Positions 36,415-45,220 of a DNA stretch of 64,000 nt are shown here, piece after piece. How positions within the stretch are numbered: the first letter of the stretch is position 1; every line of letters begins with the position of its first letter. Under the pieces are notes generated by a model. The model saw only the letters and a list, made by a program, of their open reading frames with translations, ran no database searches and was not told where the DNA came from. Source of the stretch: Rugamonas apoptosis (GTDB lineage: Bacteria > Pseudomonadota > Gammaproteobacteria > Burkholderiales > Burkholderiaceae_D); the NCBI RefSeq assembly GCF_014042355.1, contig NZ_JACEZU010000006.1:124001-188000 (forward strand). The letters are read 5' to 3'. Made by a program: the position numbers and the translations under genes.

Positions 36415-37212
36415 CTACGATCCGCGCCGCAGGTGCCGGTACTGGCTGGGCGTGACGCCCACCGTGGCCTTGAACTGGCGCGTGAAGGCGCTGTGGTCGC
36501 CGTAGCCGCAGGCCTGGGCGATGTCGGCCACGCTGTCCGCCCCGGCCAGCAGGCGCGAGGCGGCGTCGAGGCGGGTCTTGATGATCATCTGGCGCGGCGT
36601 GAGGTGGAAGATGCGCAGAAAGTAGCGCTCGATCTGCGCCACCGACATGTGGGCCGTGCGGGCCAGCGCGGGCAGGTGCAGCGGCTGGTCGTAGTGCTCG
36701 TGGATCATGCGCACGGCCTCGGCCACCTTGCCATAGGCCGGATTCTTCTGGTCGGCCATGGCCAGGTCGCGCGATACGCCCGTCAGGCCGATGATGGCGC
36801 CGTCCCCGTCGCGCAGGGCCGTCTTGCGGGTCAGGCACCAGCCGGGATCGCGCGTGGGATACAGATGCAGCTCCAGCTGGTCCTCGATCTGGCCGCCGCC
36901 GGCCAGCACTGCCATGTCCTGCGCCAGATAAGTCTGGCCGAACGGGTGGGCAAACACCTCGGCCGGCGTACGCCCGATCAGCGCCGCCTTGTGCTTGACG
37001 CCGCAGCGCTGGACCAGGGTCTGGTTGACCACCACGTAGCGCCCCTCCACGTCCTTGACGAAGAACACCACGTCCGGCAGCGCGTCGAACAGGGGTTCGG
37101 AGAAGAACACATCGGCGATGCGGGCGCCCAGTGCCGCGCGGCCTCCATCTGCCGCCGCTCCAGCTACCTCAGCTCCCTGCGCCTCACCTCCCGCTGCCGC
37201 CGCTCCCATCAT
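36415..37212 (-). CDS. PAS-AraC transcriptional regulator, likely of hydroxyproline operon
   Basis: A 265-residue regulator. After an Ala/Gly-rich N-terminus, a PAS domain (about 35-150) begins 'FFSEPLFDALPDVVFFVKDVEGRYV'. The C-terminal AraC DNA-binding domain (about 160-262) has both helix-turn-helix units, 'LHLPALARTAHMSVAQIERYF' and 'SVADIAQACGYGDHSAFTRQF', followed by 'TPSQYR'. It is divergent from the hydroxyproline epimerase gene with 176 bases between, so it is the probable activator; AraC-type regulators of such operons are known in Pseudomonas. PAS as the sensing domain is the less common arrangement. Confidence 0.88.
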   Translation of the reverse strand: MMGAAAAGGEAQGAEVAGAAADGGRAALGARIADVFFSEPLFDALPDVVFFVKDVEGRYVVVNQTLVQRCGVKHKAALIGRTPAEVFAHPFGQTYLAQDMAVLAGGGQIEDQLELHLYPTRDPGWCLTRKTALRDGDGAIIGLTGVSRDLAMADQKNPAYGKVAEAVRMIHEHYDQPLHLPALARTAHMSVAQIERYFLRIFHLTPRQMIIKTRLDAASRLLAGADSVADIAQACGYGDHSAFTRQFKATVGVTPSQYRHLRRGS

Positions 37213-37388
37213 GCCCGCTGTCCTTTACGCTCCGTTCAACGATACCGCGCACGCAACCTCACGCGGCCGCCTCCCGATTGTCGCACAGGACAGGGGCCCG
37301 CACCGCGCCATGAATTGTGCAGATTTCGTCATCTTCGGTGCGCAGCTTGTGCAAGACAGGCGGCCCCGCCAGGCATAACATTCTGCTC

Positions 37389-38327
37389 ATGAAAACCATC
37401 TCCATCATCGATTCCCACACGGGCGGCGAACCGACCCGGCTGGTGACGGCCGGCGGCCCCGAACTGGGCGCAGGCCCGCTCAGCGAACGGCTTGCCATCC
37501 TGCGCCGCGAGCACGACACCTTCCGCTCCGCCGTCGTCTGCGAACCGCGCGGCTCGGACGTGCTGGTGGGCGCGCTGCTGTGCGCCCCGCACGCTCCCGA
37601 TTGTGCGGCGGGCGTCATCTTCTTCAACAACGTGGGCTACCTCGGCATGTGCGGCCACGGAACCATCGGCCTGGTGGCCTCGCTGGCTTTCCTGGGCCGC
37701 ATCACGGCCGGCCGCCACCGCATCGACACTCCCGTTGGCGTGGTGGAGGCGCAATTGCATGAAGACGGCAGCGTCACCGTCGACAACGTGCCGGCCTGGC
37801 GCAGCCGCAAGAATGTGACGGTGGACGTGCCGGATTACGGCCCCGTGACGGGCGACGTGGCCTGGGGCGGCAACTGGTTCTTCCTGGTGGCCGGCCACGG
37901 CCAGGCACTGCGCGTCGACAACGCGGACCAATTGACTGCCTATGCGGTGGCCGTGCGCGCCGCGCTGGCGCAAGCCGGCGTGACGGGCGACGACGGCGCC
38001 GAAATCGACCATATCGAACTGTTCGCGCCATCCAGCGCGGGGGCGGACAGCCAGAACTTCGTGCTCTGCCCCGGCAAGGCCTATGACCGCTCACCCTGCG
38101 GCACCGGCACCAGCGCCAAGCTGGCCTGCCTGGCGGCCGACGGCAAGCTGGCCGAAGGCGCGCTGTGGCGCCAGGAGAGCATTGTCGGCAGCGTGTTCGA
38201 AGGCAGTTACCGCCACGCGCCAGCGGAAGGCCGTGTGCTGCCCAGCATCCGCGGCCAGGCCTGGGTCAACGCCCAGTCCACCCTGATCCTCGACCCGAGC
38301 GACCCGCTGGTGTGGGGCATACGCTGA
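37389..38327 (+). CDS. 4-hydroxyproline 2-epimerase
   Basis: A 312-residue enzyme of the proline racemase family that turns trans-4-hydroxy-L-proline into cis-4-hydroxy-D-proline. Both catalytic Cys are present: residue 88 in 'GMCGHG' and residue 237 in 'SPCGTGTS', which defines epimerase rather than dehydratase (the latter has Thr at the second position). The N-terminus '[19 protein letters not shown]' is characteristic. Start ATG at 37389 has no strong ribosome site. It is the first gene of a five-gene operon and overlaps the next by one base. Confidence 0.95.
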   Translation: MKTISIIDSHTGGEPTRLVTAGGPELGAGPLSERLAILRREHDTFRSAVVCEPRGSDVLVGALLCAPHAPDCAAGVIFFNNVGYLGMCGHGTIGLVASLAFLGRITAGRHRIDTPVGVVEAQLHEDGSVTVDNVPAWRSRKNVTVDVPDYGPVTGDVAWGGNWFFLVAGHGQALRVDNADQLTAYAVAVRAALAQAGVTGDDGAEIDHIELFAPSSAGADSQNFVLCPGKAYDRSPCGTGTSAKLACLAADGKLAEGALWRQESIVGSVFEGSYRHAPAEGRVLPSIRGQAWVNAQSTLILDPSDPLVWGIR

Positions 38328-39460
38328 TGACCTCTCCGTCCTGCGAAACCGCCATCGTGATCGGCGCCGGCATCGTCGGCGCGGCCTGCGCCGACGCGCT
38401 GGCCGCGCGCGGCTTGCGCGTGACGGTGATCGAGCAGGACGCCGTGGGCAGCGGCGCCACCGCCGCCGGCATGGGGCACCTCGTGGTGATGGACGATAAC
38501 GAAGCCGAACTGGCGCTGACGGCATGGTCGCTGGCGCTGTGGAAGGAACTGGCCGCCGGCCAGCCGCAAGGCCACGAATACAGCAACTGCGGCACCATCT
38601 GGATCGCCGCCGACGAGGAGGAACTGGCCGCCGCCCGCGCCAAGGCGCACACGCTGGCCGGCCATGGCGTGGCCTGCGAACTGCTGGACCCAGCGGCCCT
38701 GTACGCCCGCGAACCGGCGTTGCGCCCCGGCCTGGCAGGCGGCCTGCTGGTGGCGGGCGATGGTCTCGTGTATCCGCCCAAGAGCGCCCGCATCCTGCTC
38801 GACCGCGCCTGCACCCACGGCGCCAGGCTGGTGGCCGGCAGTGTGGTCCGCATCGAGGACAACGGCGTGCTGCTGGCCGACGGCAATCGCCACCAGGCCG
38901 ACATCGTGGTGCTGGCGGCGGGCTCGCGTGCCACCGACCTGCTGCCGGAACTGCCGGTGCAAGCCAAGAAAGGCCATGTGGCCATCACCGACCGCTACCC
39001 CGGTTTCATCCGCCACCAGCTGGTGGAGCTGGGCTATATCAAGAGCGCCCACGCGGCCAGCGGCGAGTCGGTCGCCTTCAATTTACAACCCCGTCCAACC
39101 GGACAAATCCTCATCGGCTCCTCACGCCAGTTCGACACCATCGACCTGGCCGTGGAGCCGCGCATGATGCGACGTATGCTGCGTCACGCCGCCAGCTTTA
39201 CCCCTGGGCTGGCCCAACTGAATCTGCTGCGCTGCTGGACCGGCCTGCGCGCCGCCAGCAGCGACGGCCTGCCCCTGATCGGGCCCTACGCCACACGGCG
39301 CGGGCTGTGGCTGGCCACCGGCCACGAAGGGCTGGGCATCACCACCTCGCTGGCCACGGCACAATTGCTGGCCGACCAAGTGGTCAATGCGCGCAGCGCC
39401 ATCGCCTGCCAACCTTACCTGCCCAGCCGCTTCGACAGCCTGGTCCGCGCCCATGCCTGA
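38327..39460 (+). CDS. FAD-dependent D-amino-acid oxidoreductase (D-hydroxyproline dehydrogenase subunit)
   Basis: A 377-residue flavoprotein of the DadA/HcnC type. The dinucleotide motif is 'VIGAGIVGAACADALAARG', and the C-terminal FAD segment is 'LWLATGHEGLGITTSLATAQLL'. It would oxidise cis-4-hydroxy-D-proline to a pyrroline-4-hydroxy-2-carboxylate. Next to it are a small 2Fe-2S protein and a second flavoprotein, the three-subunit form known from hydroxyproline and HCN synthase-type dehydrogenases. The ATG shares its A with the epimerase stop (TGATG). Confidence 0.92.
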   Translation: MTSPSCETAIVIGAGIVGAACADALAARGLRVTVIEQDAVGSGATAAGMGHLVVMDDNEAELALTAWSLALWKELAAGQPQGHEYSNCGTIWIAADEEELAAARAKAHTLAGHGVACELLDPAALYAREPALRPGLAGGLLVAGDGLVYPPKSARILLDRACTHGARLVAGSVVRIEDNGVLLADGNRHQADIVVLAAGSRATDLLPELPVQAKKGHVAITDRYPGFIRHQLVELGYIKSAHAASGESVAFNLQPRPTGQILIGSSRQFDTIDLAVEPRMMRRMLRHAASFTPGLAQLNLLRCWTGLRAASSDGLPLIGPYATRRGLWLATGHEGLGITTSLATAQLLADQVVNARSAIACQPYLPSRFDSLVRAHA

Positions 39461-39716
39461 CGCCATCATCCTCACCATCGACGGCCAGTCCGTCTATGTG
39501 GCGCCCGGCACCAGCGTGGCGGCCGCCGTCGCCCTGGCTGGCAGCATGGTCACGCGCCGCTCCGTGACGGGCAGGATGCGCGCGCCCTTGTGCGGCATGG
39601 GTGTCTGCCAGGAGTGCAGGGTGACGATAGACGGCCGCCCGCACCAGCTGTCGTGCCAGACGCCGTGCGCACCCGGCATGCAAGTGCGCACCGCGCGCGC
39701 CGGAGATCGGGCATGA
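39453..39716 (+). CDS. Small (2Fe-2S) subunit of D-hydroxyproline dehydrogenase
   Basis: An 87-residue protein with a plant-type ferredoxin fold. The four cluster ligands are in 'LCGMGVCQEC' and 'HQLSC'. It overlaps both neighbours (8 bases at the start, ATGA at the end), so the three dehydrogenase subunits are coupled. It resembles HcnA and similar gamma subunits that pass electrons between the two flavoproteins. Confidence 0.93.
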   Translation: MPDAIILTIDGQSVYVAPGTSVAAAVALAGSMVTRRSVTGRMRAPLCGMGVCQECRVTIDGRPHQLSCQTPCAPGMQVRTARAGDRA

Positions 39717-41014
39717 AGCGCGCCTTCGACGTGCTGGTGATCGGCGCCGGCCCGGCCGGCCTGGCCGCGGCCCATGCGGCGGCCTGCCATGGCGCGAGCG
39801 TTGGGGTGGTGGACGACAACCCGCAAGCGGGCGGCCAGATCTGGCGCGGCGGCCCCGCGCAACAGGCGGACGCGCGTGCGCGCGAGCTGTGGCATGCGCT
39901 GGCCTGCGCACCGGACGCACCGGACGCACCCAACGCACCCAACGCACCCAGCGTCACCTTTCTGCACCAGTGCCGGGTACTCTGTCCGCTGGATGGCAAA
40001 CGGCTGCTGGCGCAAACGCCCACCAAGGCCATCGAACTGTCCTACGGCAGGCTGGTGATCGCCACCGGCGCGCGCGAACTGCTGCTGCCCTTCCCCGGCT
40101 GGACCTTGCCCGGCGTGACGGGTGCGGGCGGCCTGCAGGCGCTGGCCAAGGGCGGTTATCCCGTGGCCGGCAAGCGCGTGATCGTGGCCGGCTCCGGCCC
40201 GCTGCTGCTGGCCGCCGCCGCCACGCTCAAGCAACAAGGCGCGCATATCGCCGCCATCATCGAACAAGCGGCGTTGCCCAGCCTGGCGCGATTCGCGCTC
40301 GGCCTGCTGGCCACGCCGTCCAAGGTCACACAGGCGCTGCAACTGGCTTGCCGGTTGCGCGATGTGCCCTATCTGCGCGACAGCTACGTGCTGTCCGCGC
40401 ACGGCGCCGACATGTTGCGGTCGGTCGTATTGCAGCGCGGCGACCGCAAGCAACAGTGGGACTGCGACCTGCTGGCCTGCGGCTACGGCCTGCTGCCCAA
40501 CGTGGAACTGGCGCTGGCCCTGGGCTGCGCCGTGGATGGCGATCACACGCAAACGCAGGCCGTGCGGGTGGACCCGTGGCAGCGCACCAGCGTGCCGGAC
40601 GTGCTGTGCGCCGGTGAAGGCACGGGCGTCGGCGGCGTGGACCTGGCGCTGGCCGAAGGCCGCATCGCAGGCCTGGCCGCCGCCGGCCACACGCAGGCGG
40701 CGCCGGCGTTGTTCGCAGAACGGGCCCGCTGGCGCAAGTTCGCCGCGCGCCTGGCGCACGCCTTCGCGCCGCGGCCCGAACTGGCCCGACTGGCCGGCGA
40801 CGACACCATCATCTGCCGCTGCGAGGACGTGCGGCATGGCGACTTACGCCAGCACACCAGCTGGCGCAGCGCCAAGCTGCACACGCGCTGCGGCATGGGC
40901 CCGTGCCAGGGCCGCGTGTGCGGCGGCGCCACCAGCCTGCTGTACGGCTGGCGGCCGGACGCGGTGCGCTCACCGCTGTCCCCGGCGCGCATCGAAAGCC
41001 TGATCGAAGATTAA
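39713..41014 (+). CDS. FAD/NAD(P)-binding subunit of D-hydroxyproline dehydrogenase
   Basis: A 433-residue flavoprotein of the HcnB/SoxA-like type. It has two nucleotide-binding motifs, 'VIGAGPAGLAAAHAAA' near residue 8 and 'VAGSGPLLLAAAATL' near residue 160. The C-terminus holds a BFD-like (2Fe-2S) motif: Cys in 'IICRCEDVRHGD' and 'RCGMGPCQGRVCG'. Residues about 65-80 read APDAPDAPNAPNAPS, encoded by a 9-base tandem repeat, in a surface loop. Start overlaps the ferredoxin stop. It probably transfers electrons to the quinone pool, which is inference from the family. Confidence 0.9.
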   Translation: MKRAFDVLVIGAGPAGLAAAHAAACHGASVGVVDDNPQAGGQIWRGGPAQQADARARELWHALACAPDAPDAPNAPNAPSVTFLHQCRVLCPLDGKRLLAQTPTKAIELSYGRLVIATGARELLLPFPGWTLPGVTGAGGLQALAKGGYPVAGKRVIVAGSGPLLLAAAATLKQQGAHIAAIIEQAALPSLARFALGLLATPSKVTQALQLACRLRDVPYLRDSYVLSAHGADMLRSVVLQRGDRKQQWDCDLLACGYGLLPNVELALALGCAVDGDHTQTQAVRVDPWQRTSVPDVLCAGEGTGVGGVDLALAEGRIAGLAAAGHTQAAPALFAERARWRKFAARLAHAFAPRPELARLAGDDTIICRCEDVRHGDLRQHTSWRSAKLHTRCGMGPCQGRVCGGATSLLYGWRPDAVRSPLSPARIESLIED

Positions 41015-41051
41015 GTGGACATTTCGTCCGTTTATCACCAAGGAGAACAGC

Positions 41052-41963
41052 ATGGCCGCAGCAAAATGGGAAGGGGTATTCCCCGCCGTCACCACCAAGT
41101 TCAAGCCGAACGAGGATCTGGACCACGCCGCCATGGAACGCCACTTCGCGTTCCAGATCGACAGTGGCGTGCACGCCCTGCTCACCTGCGGCTCGCTGGG
41201 CGAGGCCAGCACCCTGTCGTTCGATGAAAAGCTGGAAGTGACCAAAACCGCGCTGCGGGTGGCCGACGGCCGCGTGCCGGTGCTGGTCAACGTGAGCGAG
41301 ACGCGCACGCTGACGGCCTGCCGCTTCGCCGAGCAAGCCCACGAACTGGGCGTGCAGGGATTGATGGTAATGCCGTCCGTGCTGTACGCGGCCGATGCGC
41401 GCGAGGCACGCGACAACCTGCGCACCATCGCCCAGGCGGCCCAGTTGCCCATCATGGTCTACAACAATCCCGTGTCGTACAAAGTGGATTTGACGCCCGA
41501 CGACTTCAAGGAACTGGCCGACTGCGAGTGGATCGTGGCGATCAAGGAGTCCACCGACAACGTGCGCCGCATCACCGACCTGCGCAACGCCGTGGGCCAG
41601 CGCTACCAGTTGTTCATGGGTGTGGACGACCTGTCGTTCGAAGGCTTGGCCGTGGGCGCGGATGGCCTGCTGGCCGGGCTGGTGGTGGCGTTCCCAAAAG
41701 AGACGGTGGCGCTGTACAAGCTGATGAAAGCCAAGCGCTGGGACGAGGCGCTGGCCCTGTACCAGTGGTTCATGCCGCTGATGCACCTGGACGTGTCGAA
41801 CAAGCTGGTACAGAACCTCAAGCTGGTCGAAACCCTGGCCGGCGTGGGCAACGAGAATGTGCGCCGTCCACGCCAGCCGCTGCAAGGGGCCGAGCGCGAA
41901 CGGGTGACGGCCATCGTGCAGCGCGCACTGGCCCACCGGCCCGACGTCAGCGCCCTGTTCTGA
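41052..41963 (+). CDS. Pyrroline-4-hydroxy-2-carboxylate deaminase (DapA family)
   Basis: A 303-residue TIM-barrel lyase of the dihydrodipicolinate synthase family. The Schiff-base lysine is in 'VAIKESTDNVRRI', the Tyr in 'IMVYNNPVSYKVD', and the phosphate-like loop reads 'CGSLGEASTLS'. In this operon the expected reaction is deamination of pyrroline-4-hydroxy-2-carboxylate to 2-oxoglutarate semialdehyde. The ATG follows AAGGAGAACAGC. The semialdehyde dehydrogenase that would finish the pathway is not in the window. Confidence 0.92.
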   Translation: MAAAKWEGVFPAVTTKFKPNEDLDHAAMERHFAFQIDSGVHALLTCGSLGEASTLSFDEKLEVTKTALRVADGRVPVLVNVSETRTLTACRFAEQAHELGVQGLMVMPSVLYAADAREARDNLRTIAQAAQLPIMVYNNPVSYKVDLTPDDFKELADCEWIVAIKESTDNVRRITDLRNAVGQRYQLFMGVDDLSFEGLAVGADGLLAGLVVAFPKETVALYKLMKAKRWDEALALYQWFMPLMHLDVSNKLVQNLKLVETLAGVGNENVRRPRQPLQGAERERVTAIVQRALAHRPDVSALF

Positions 41964-42060
41964 TACTGCGCTTCGACGGCGCGGGCCCCGGGTGCCAGCG
42001 CGCCGCCGTATCCGCCCGTTCCGCCCGTTCCGCCCGGCGCGCCCTGTCCGCCCGCCTCGC

Positions 42061-42390
42061 TTAAGGGGCCGGCGCGGCGATGCGGGCCAGCGCGTCCGCG
42101 ATCGGCGCGGCCGTCAGCGGCCGCACCAGGCGTTCCACTTCCTGGCCGTCGCGCAGAAAAATCAACGTGGGCCACAGCTTGACCCGGTACGAGCGGCCCA
42201 GCGGCCGGCCCGGTCCATCTTCAACCTTGATGTGTGCCAGCGCGCCGTGGCCGGCCATGGCCTCTGCCAGCGGCGCCTGGGCCGCCATGCAGTGGCCGCA
42301 CCAGTTGGCGCCAAATTCCAGCAACACCGCCCCTGGCAAGGCGTCAACCTGCTCCCGCGTGGGGGCATCCGTCCGATAGTGCGTTTCCAT
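42061..42390 (-). CDS. Thioredoxin-family protein
   Basis: A 109-residue thioredoxin fold with active site WCGHC ('FGANWCGHCMAAQ') instead of WCGPC. The conserved cis-Pro is in 'KLWPTLIFLRDGQEV'. No signal peptide is present, so it is cytoplasmic. A His in the third position of the CxxC loop occurs in protein disulfide isomerases and raises the redox potential, so it may act as a mild oxidant or a peroxiredoxin partner. The ATG at 42390 follows GGGGAGTAAAG. It converges on the hydroxyproline operon but is not clearly related. Confidence 0.9.
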   Translation of the reverse strand: METHYRTDAPTREQVDALPGAVLLEFGANWCGHCMAAQAPLAEAMAGHGALAHIKVEDGPGRPLGRSYRVKLWPTLIFLRDGQEVERLVRPLTAAPIADALARIAAPAP

Positions 42391-42560
42391 CTTTACTCCC
42401 CGGCCCACCCCGGCATAGCCTCAACCGTGGGGCGGACACTATTGCATAGAAAAAATATATGGTGTTGTTTTGCAATTTTCAGTGTTATTTTGAAACTGCA
42501 TGTGCTTTAATGGTAAACAGAAAAACACCATCGCGTTCGATATTTGTATCGGGAGCTGTC

Positions 42561-42950
42561 ATGAAAATCCGCCTGTCCATCCTGCTCGCCATGCTGCTGA
42601 CTGGCGCTGGTGGCGCCGTCCAGGCGGCCGCCGTGCCGGTGGTCACGCTCGATGCGCCGCAATGCCACGCCAGCTTGACGGCCGCACCTTGCCGCATCGG
42701 CGGCGCACCATACGGGCTGGCGCCCGCCGCCAGCCACCCCGGCGATAGTCTCGATGGCGCGTTCGCGCAACCTGGCGACGACCTGCAAGCGCTGGACGAT
42801 TATGCCCCCTCCCCCGCCTCGGTTCAGGCCCCAGCCGCCGACGCCGCCCCCGTGCCCGAGCCCGCGCAGTTCCTGATGCTGCTGGCCGGCGTGATCCTAC
42901 TCGGACTGAGTTCAACCCGGCAGGAAAAGTACGACAAATTCTCTGCCTGA
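42561..42950 (+). CDS. PEP-CTERM-anchored exported small protein
   Basis: A 129-residue secreted protein. A signal peptide covers about residues 1-24 ('LSILLAMLLTGAGGAVQAAA'). Two Cys are in the short mature domain ('PQCHASLTAAPC'). The C-terminus is a PEP-CTERM tripartite signal: VPEPA, a hydrophobic stretch of about 14 residues, then Arg-containing tail 'RQEKYDKFSA'. Such proteins are sorted and cleaved by an exosortase linked to exopolysaccharide or biofilm production; no exosortase gene is in the window. The tail after the hydrophobic stretch is longer than usual. The ATG at 42561 follows GGGAGCTGTC. A terminator stands 20 bases after the stop. Confidence 0.82.
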   Translation: MKIRLSILLAMLLTGAGGAVQAAAVPVVTLDAPQCHASLTAAPCRIGGAPYGLAPAASHPGDSLDGAFAQPGDDLQALDDYAPSPASVQAPAADAAPVPEPAQFLMLLAGVILLGLSSTRQEKYDKFSA

Positions 42951-42970
42951 GAACCCAGCCAGTACATTCC

Positions 42971-42996
42971 ATCCCGCCTCGCGCGGGATTTTTTTT
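42971..42996 (+). terminator. Intrinsic terminator of the PEP-CTERM gene
   Basis: ATCCCGC (42971-42977), loop CTCGC and GCGGGAT (42983-42989) are followed by an eight-base T run. Confidence 0.92.
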
Positions 42997-43010
42997 GCCC
43001 CAGAGGCCGC

Positions 43011-43095
43011 TTCAAAATGCGCGCAGCGAGGCGCGGCGACGAAGACAGTGCACCTGCACGGCGAGGAGCCGCAACGACGCTGCGCTCTTTTTGAA
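43011..43095. repeat. 85-base covarying hairpin element, copy 1
   Basis: An imperfect palindrome over its whole length. TTCAAAA (43011-43017) pairs with TTTTGAA (43089-43095), GCGCAGCG (43021-43028) with CGCTGCGC (43078-43085), GCGGC (43033-43037) with GCCGC (43068-43072), and GTGC with GCAC at the tip (43048-43051, 43056-43059). A second copy at 60575 aligns without gaps at 67 of 85 positions by eye, and the stem differences are compensatory. It starts 8 bases beyond the stop of the small minus-strand gene at 43104, which suggests a terminator or mRNA 3' end element. Confidence 0.88.
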
Positions 43096-43103
43096 CCGGT
43101 CTC

Positions 43104-43274
43104 TTATAGGCCGCAGACCGAATGGATGTTAGTCAGTGAAACACCATGCAATATGGCCCGGACCATGCAGCTGAGCTTCTGGAAACCATCGTCCGTGGCG
43201 ACAACGGCGAAGATGGCCAGCGCCAGCAACACGCCAACGAGGATCAGGATGCCTTTGATCAGGTCTTTGTTCAT
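43104..43274 (-). CDS. Small single-pass membrane protein
   Basis: A 56-residue frame beginning 'MNKDLIKGILILVGVLLALA'. Residues 6-28 form one clear transmembrane helix ('GILILVGVLLALAIFAVVA'). The rest is a short tail ending 'SVCGL'. No strong ribosome site precedes the ATG. Support for reality comes from the ordinary helix, the placement 77 bases after the histidine kinase stop in the same direction, and the hairpin element just past its stop. Function is unknown; it could be a regulatory peptide of the kinase next to it. Confidence 0.5.
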   Translation of the reverse strand: MNKDLIKGILILVGVLLALAIFAVVATDDGFQKLSCMVRAILHGVSLTNIHSVCGL

Positions 43275-43351
43275 GGAGCGGGCAAGGCCAGGTGAATGAG
43301 GGAGGCCATTCTAGCGTGCGGCCACGGGCGCGCGCAATGGCGTCCTGGCCA

Positions 43352-44944
43352 TCATGCGTGCAGCTGGCCGTCCGGATGGGCCGGCGCGGCCGGATGGGCT
43401 TCGTCCACCGGCGTCACCACGGGTATGCGCAGCACGAAACTGGCGCCGTGGCCCAGCGTGCTGCTGACCGTGATGACGCCGCAGAACTGCTTGACGATCA
43501 GGTTGAACACGATGTTGAGCCCCAACCCCGTGCCGCCCTGTCCGCGCCGCGTGGTGACGAACGGATCGAACACCTTGTCGATCATGTCGGGCGCGATGCC
43601 TTTGCCGTTGTCCACCACCTGCATCTCGATCCAGTCGCCATCGAGCACCACGTTGATGCCGATGGTGCCTTCGGCGTCCGGCTCGAACGCGTGCTCCACG
43701 CAGTTGAGCGTGAGGTTGGTGATCACCTGGGCCAGCGCGCCCGGATAGCTGTCGAGCACAATGTCGGGCGGACAGGCGATGGCGACGTGGATGTGGGTCT
43801 TCTTCAGCTTGGGCTGCAGGCTGGCCACCACTTCCGTGATGTAGTCGCGCAGTTCGAAGCGGCGCCGCGCCTCGCTCACCTGGTCGACGGCGATCTGCTT
43901 GAAACTGTGGATCAGATGCGCGGCGCGGTAGGCATTGTTCATGATCAGGCGGGTGCTCTCGCCAGCCGTCTCCACGTAGCGCGTGATGTCGGACTTCTTG
44001 ATGTTGCCGCCCTCGATAGCCTGGTGCACCTTCTCGGTCGCCTCCAGCAGCACGGAGGCGCTGGTGAGCGCGATCCCGACCGGCGTGTTGATCTCGTGCG
44101 CCACCCCGGCCACCAGTCCGCCCAGCGACGCCAGGCGCTCGGCCTGCAGCAGCGATTCCTGGGTGCGGCGCAGGTCGTCGAGCGCCCGCGCCGTTTCCTG
44201 GGCCGACTTGCGGGCCTCGTCCTCGGCCTCGCGGATGCGGGCGATGATGGACTTCACGCGGCGCTGGATGGCGTTGAAACCGCGGATCACTTCACCCAGT
44301 TCGTCATGGCGGTTGTCGGCCAGTTCCTCCACTTCGTCGCTGCCGCGCGTGGCCAGGTCGAACAGACCGTCGCGCAACTGCTTGAGGGGGTCGAACACGA
44401 TGCGCAGCGACAGCGCCAGCGCCGCCACCAGGATCAGGTCCAGCAACAGTACTTCCGTCACCTTGCGCCGCACTTCGGCCGCCAGCGTGGCGTCGATCTG
44501 GGCCCGGCTGAAGTTGACCACCACCCGCCCCACGATGACGGGTTTGAGCGAGGCGCCGGCGGCGCCCGAATCGCGGTAGGCCAGGTCGGCCACCACGGGC
44601 GCGCCAGCCACGGGCGCGTCGTTCTCGATCGAGACCACGCCGCCGCCGTCATTGCGTAATTTGCCCGAGAACAGGCCGACCGAGGTGTCGTAGACGCGGA
44701 TGGCCACCAGTTCCGGCGGCAGCATCTCGGCCGCCACGATGTTGTCGACCTTGGCCTTGTCCAGGTCCCACAGGGCGGACGGCAAGCTGGTCTGCAAGCG
44801 CGTCAGCACGCCCTGGCGCAGCCGCTGGTTGCTCACTTCCAGTTCATGGCCAAGGCTGTATTGCGCATACGTGCCGGAAATAGCCAGCACCAGCGTGACG
44901 ATGACCACGAACAGCGCCGTCAGCCGACCTTGGATACCAAACAT
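43352..44944 (-). CDS. Membrane sensor histidine kinase with HAMP domain
   Basis: A 530-residue kinase. The first membrane helix is at residues 8-28 and the second at about 168-190, bracketing a periplasmic sensor of about 140 residues. A HAMP domain (about 190-245) and a coiled coil ('RIREAEDEARKSAQETARAL') follow. The phospho-acceptor is the His in 'GVAHEINTPVGIALT', and the ATPase shows 'NLTLNCVEHAF', 'DNGKGIAPD' and 'GGTGLGLNIVFNLI'. No response regulator gene is adjacent, so it is an orphan or partners with a distant one. The signal is unknown. Confidence 0.9.
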   Translation of the reverse strand: MFGIQGRLTALFVVIVTLVLAISGTYAQYSLGHELEVSNQRLRQGVLTRLQTSLPSALWDLDKAKVDNIVAAEMLPPELVAIRVYDTSVGLFSGKLRNDGGGVVSIENDAPVAGAPVVADLAYRDSGAAGASLKPVIVGRVVVNFSRAQIDATLAAEVRRKVTEVLLLDLILVAALALSLRIVFDPLKQLRDGLFDLATRGSDEVEELADNRHDELGEVIRGFNAIQRRVKSIIARIREAEDEARKSAQETARALDDLRRTQESLLQAERLASLGGLVAGVAHEINTPVGIALTSASVLLEATEKVHQAIEGGNIKKSDITRYVETAGESTRLIMNNAYRAAHLIHSFKQIAVDQVSEARRRFELRDYITEVVASLQPKLKKTHIHVAIACPPDIVLDSYPGALAQVITNLTLNCVEHAFEPDAEGTIGINVVLDGDWIEMQVVDNGKGIAPDMIDKVFDPFVTTRRGQGGTGLGLNIVFNLIVKQFCGVITVSSTLGHGASFVLRIPVVTPVDEAHPAAPAHPDGQLHA

Positions 44945-45220
44945 CTACACACCTCCCCGGAACACCGGGCTCCGCGCGGGGCGGAACCAACAATGTGGAT
45001 TTGACGGCAACGCCCCAATGTACGGTATGACATACAACTTGGCAAGAACTGCCCGACGCCAACGCCGCCAACCGTCCCGTTTGGCCCCATTTTGCATCGT
45101 TTTACGCCATTTTCGTGCCGCGGGCGCGCCCCAGGGGGGCAGCAACATGGCCTTGCGGCCAGCGGCACACAGCGCGCCATGACGATGGTAAGATCGGAGC
45201 AACAGAACGCCGGAGGCGCC

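Noticed and set aside
43048..43299. Plus-strand frame of 83 codons
   Set aside because: Overlaps the hairpin element and is antisense to the more plausible small membrane protein.
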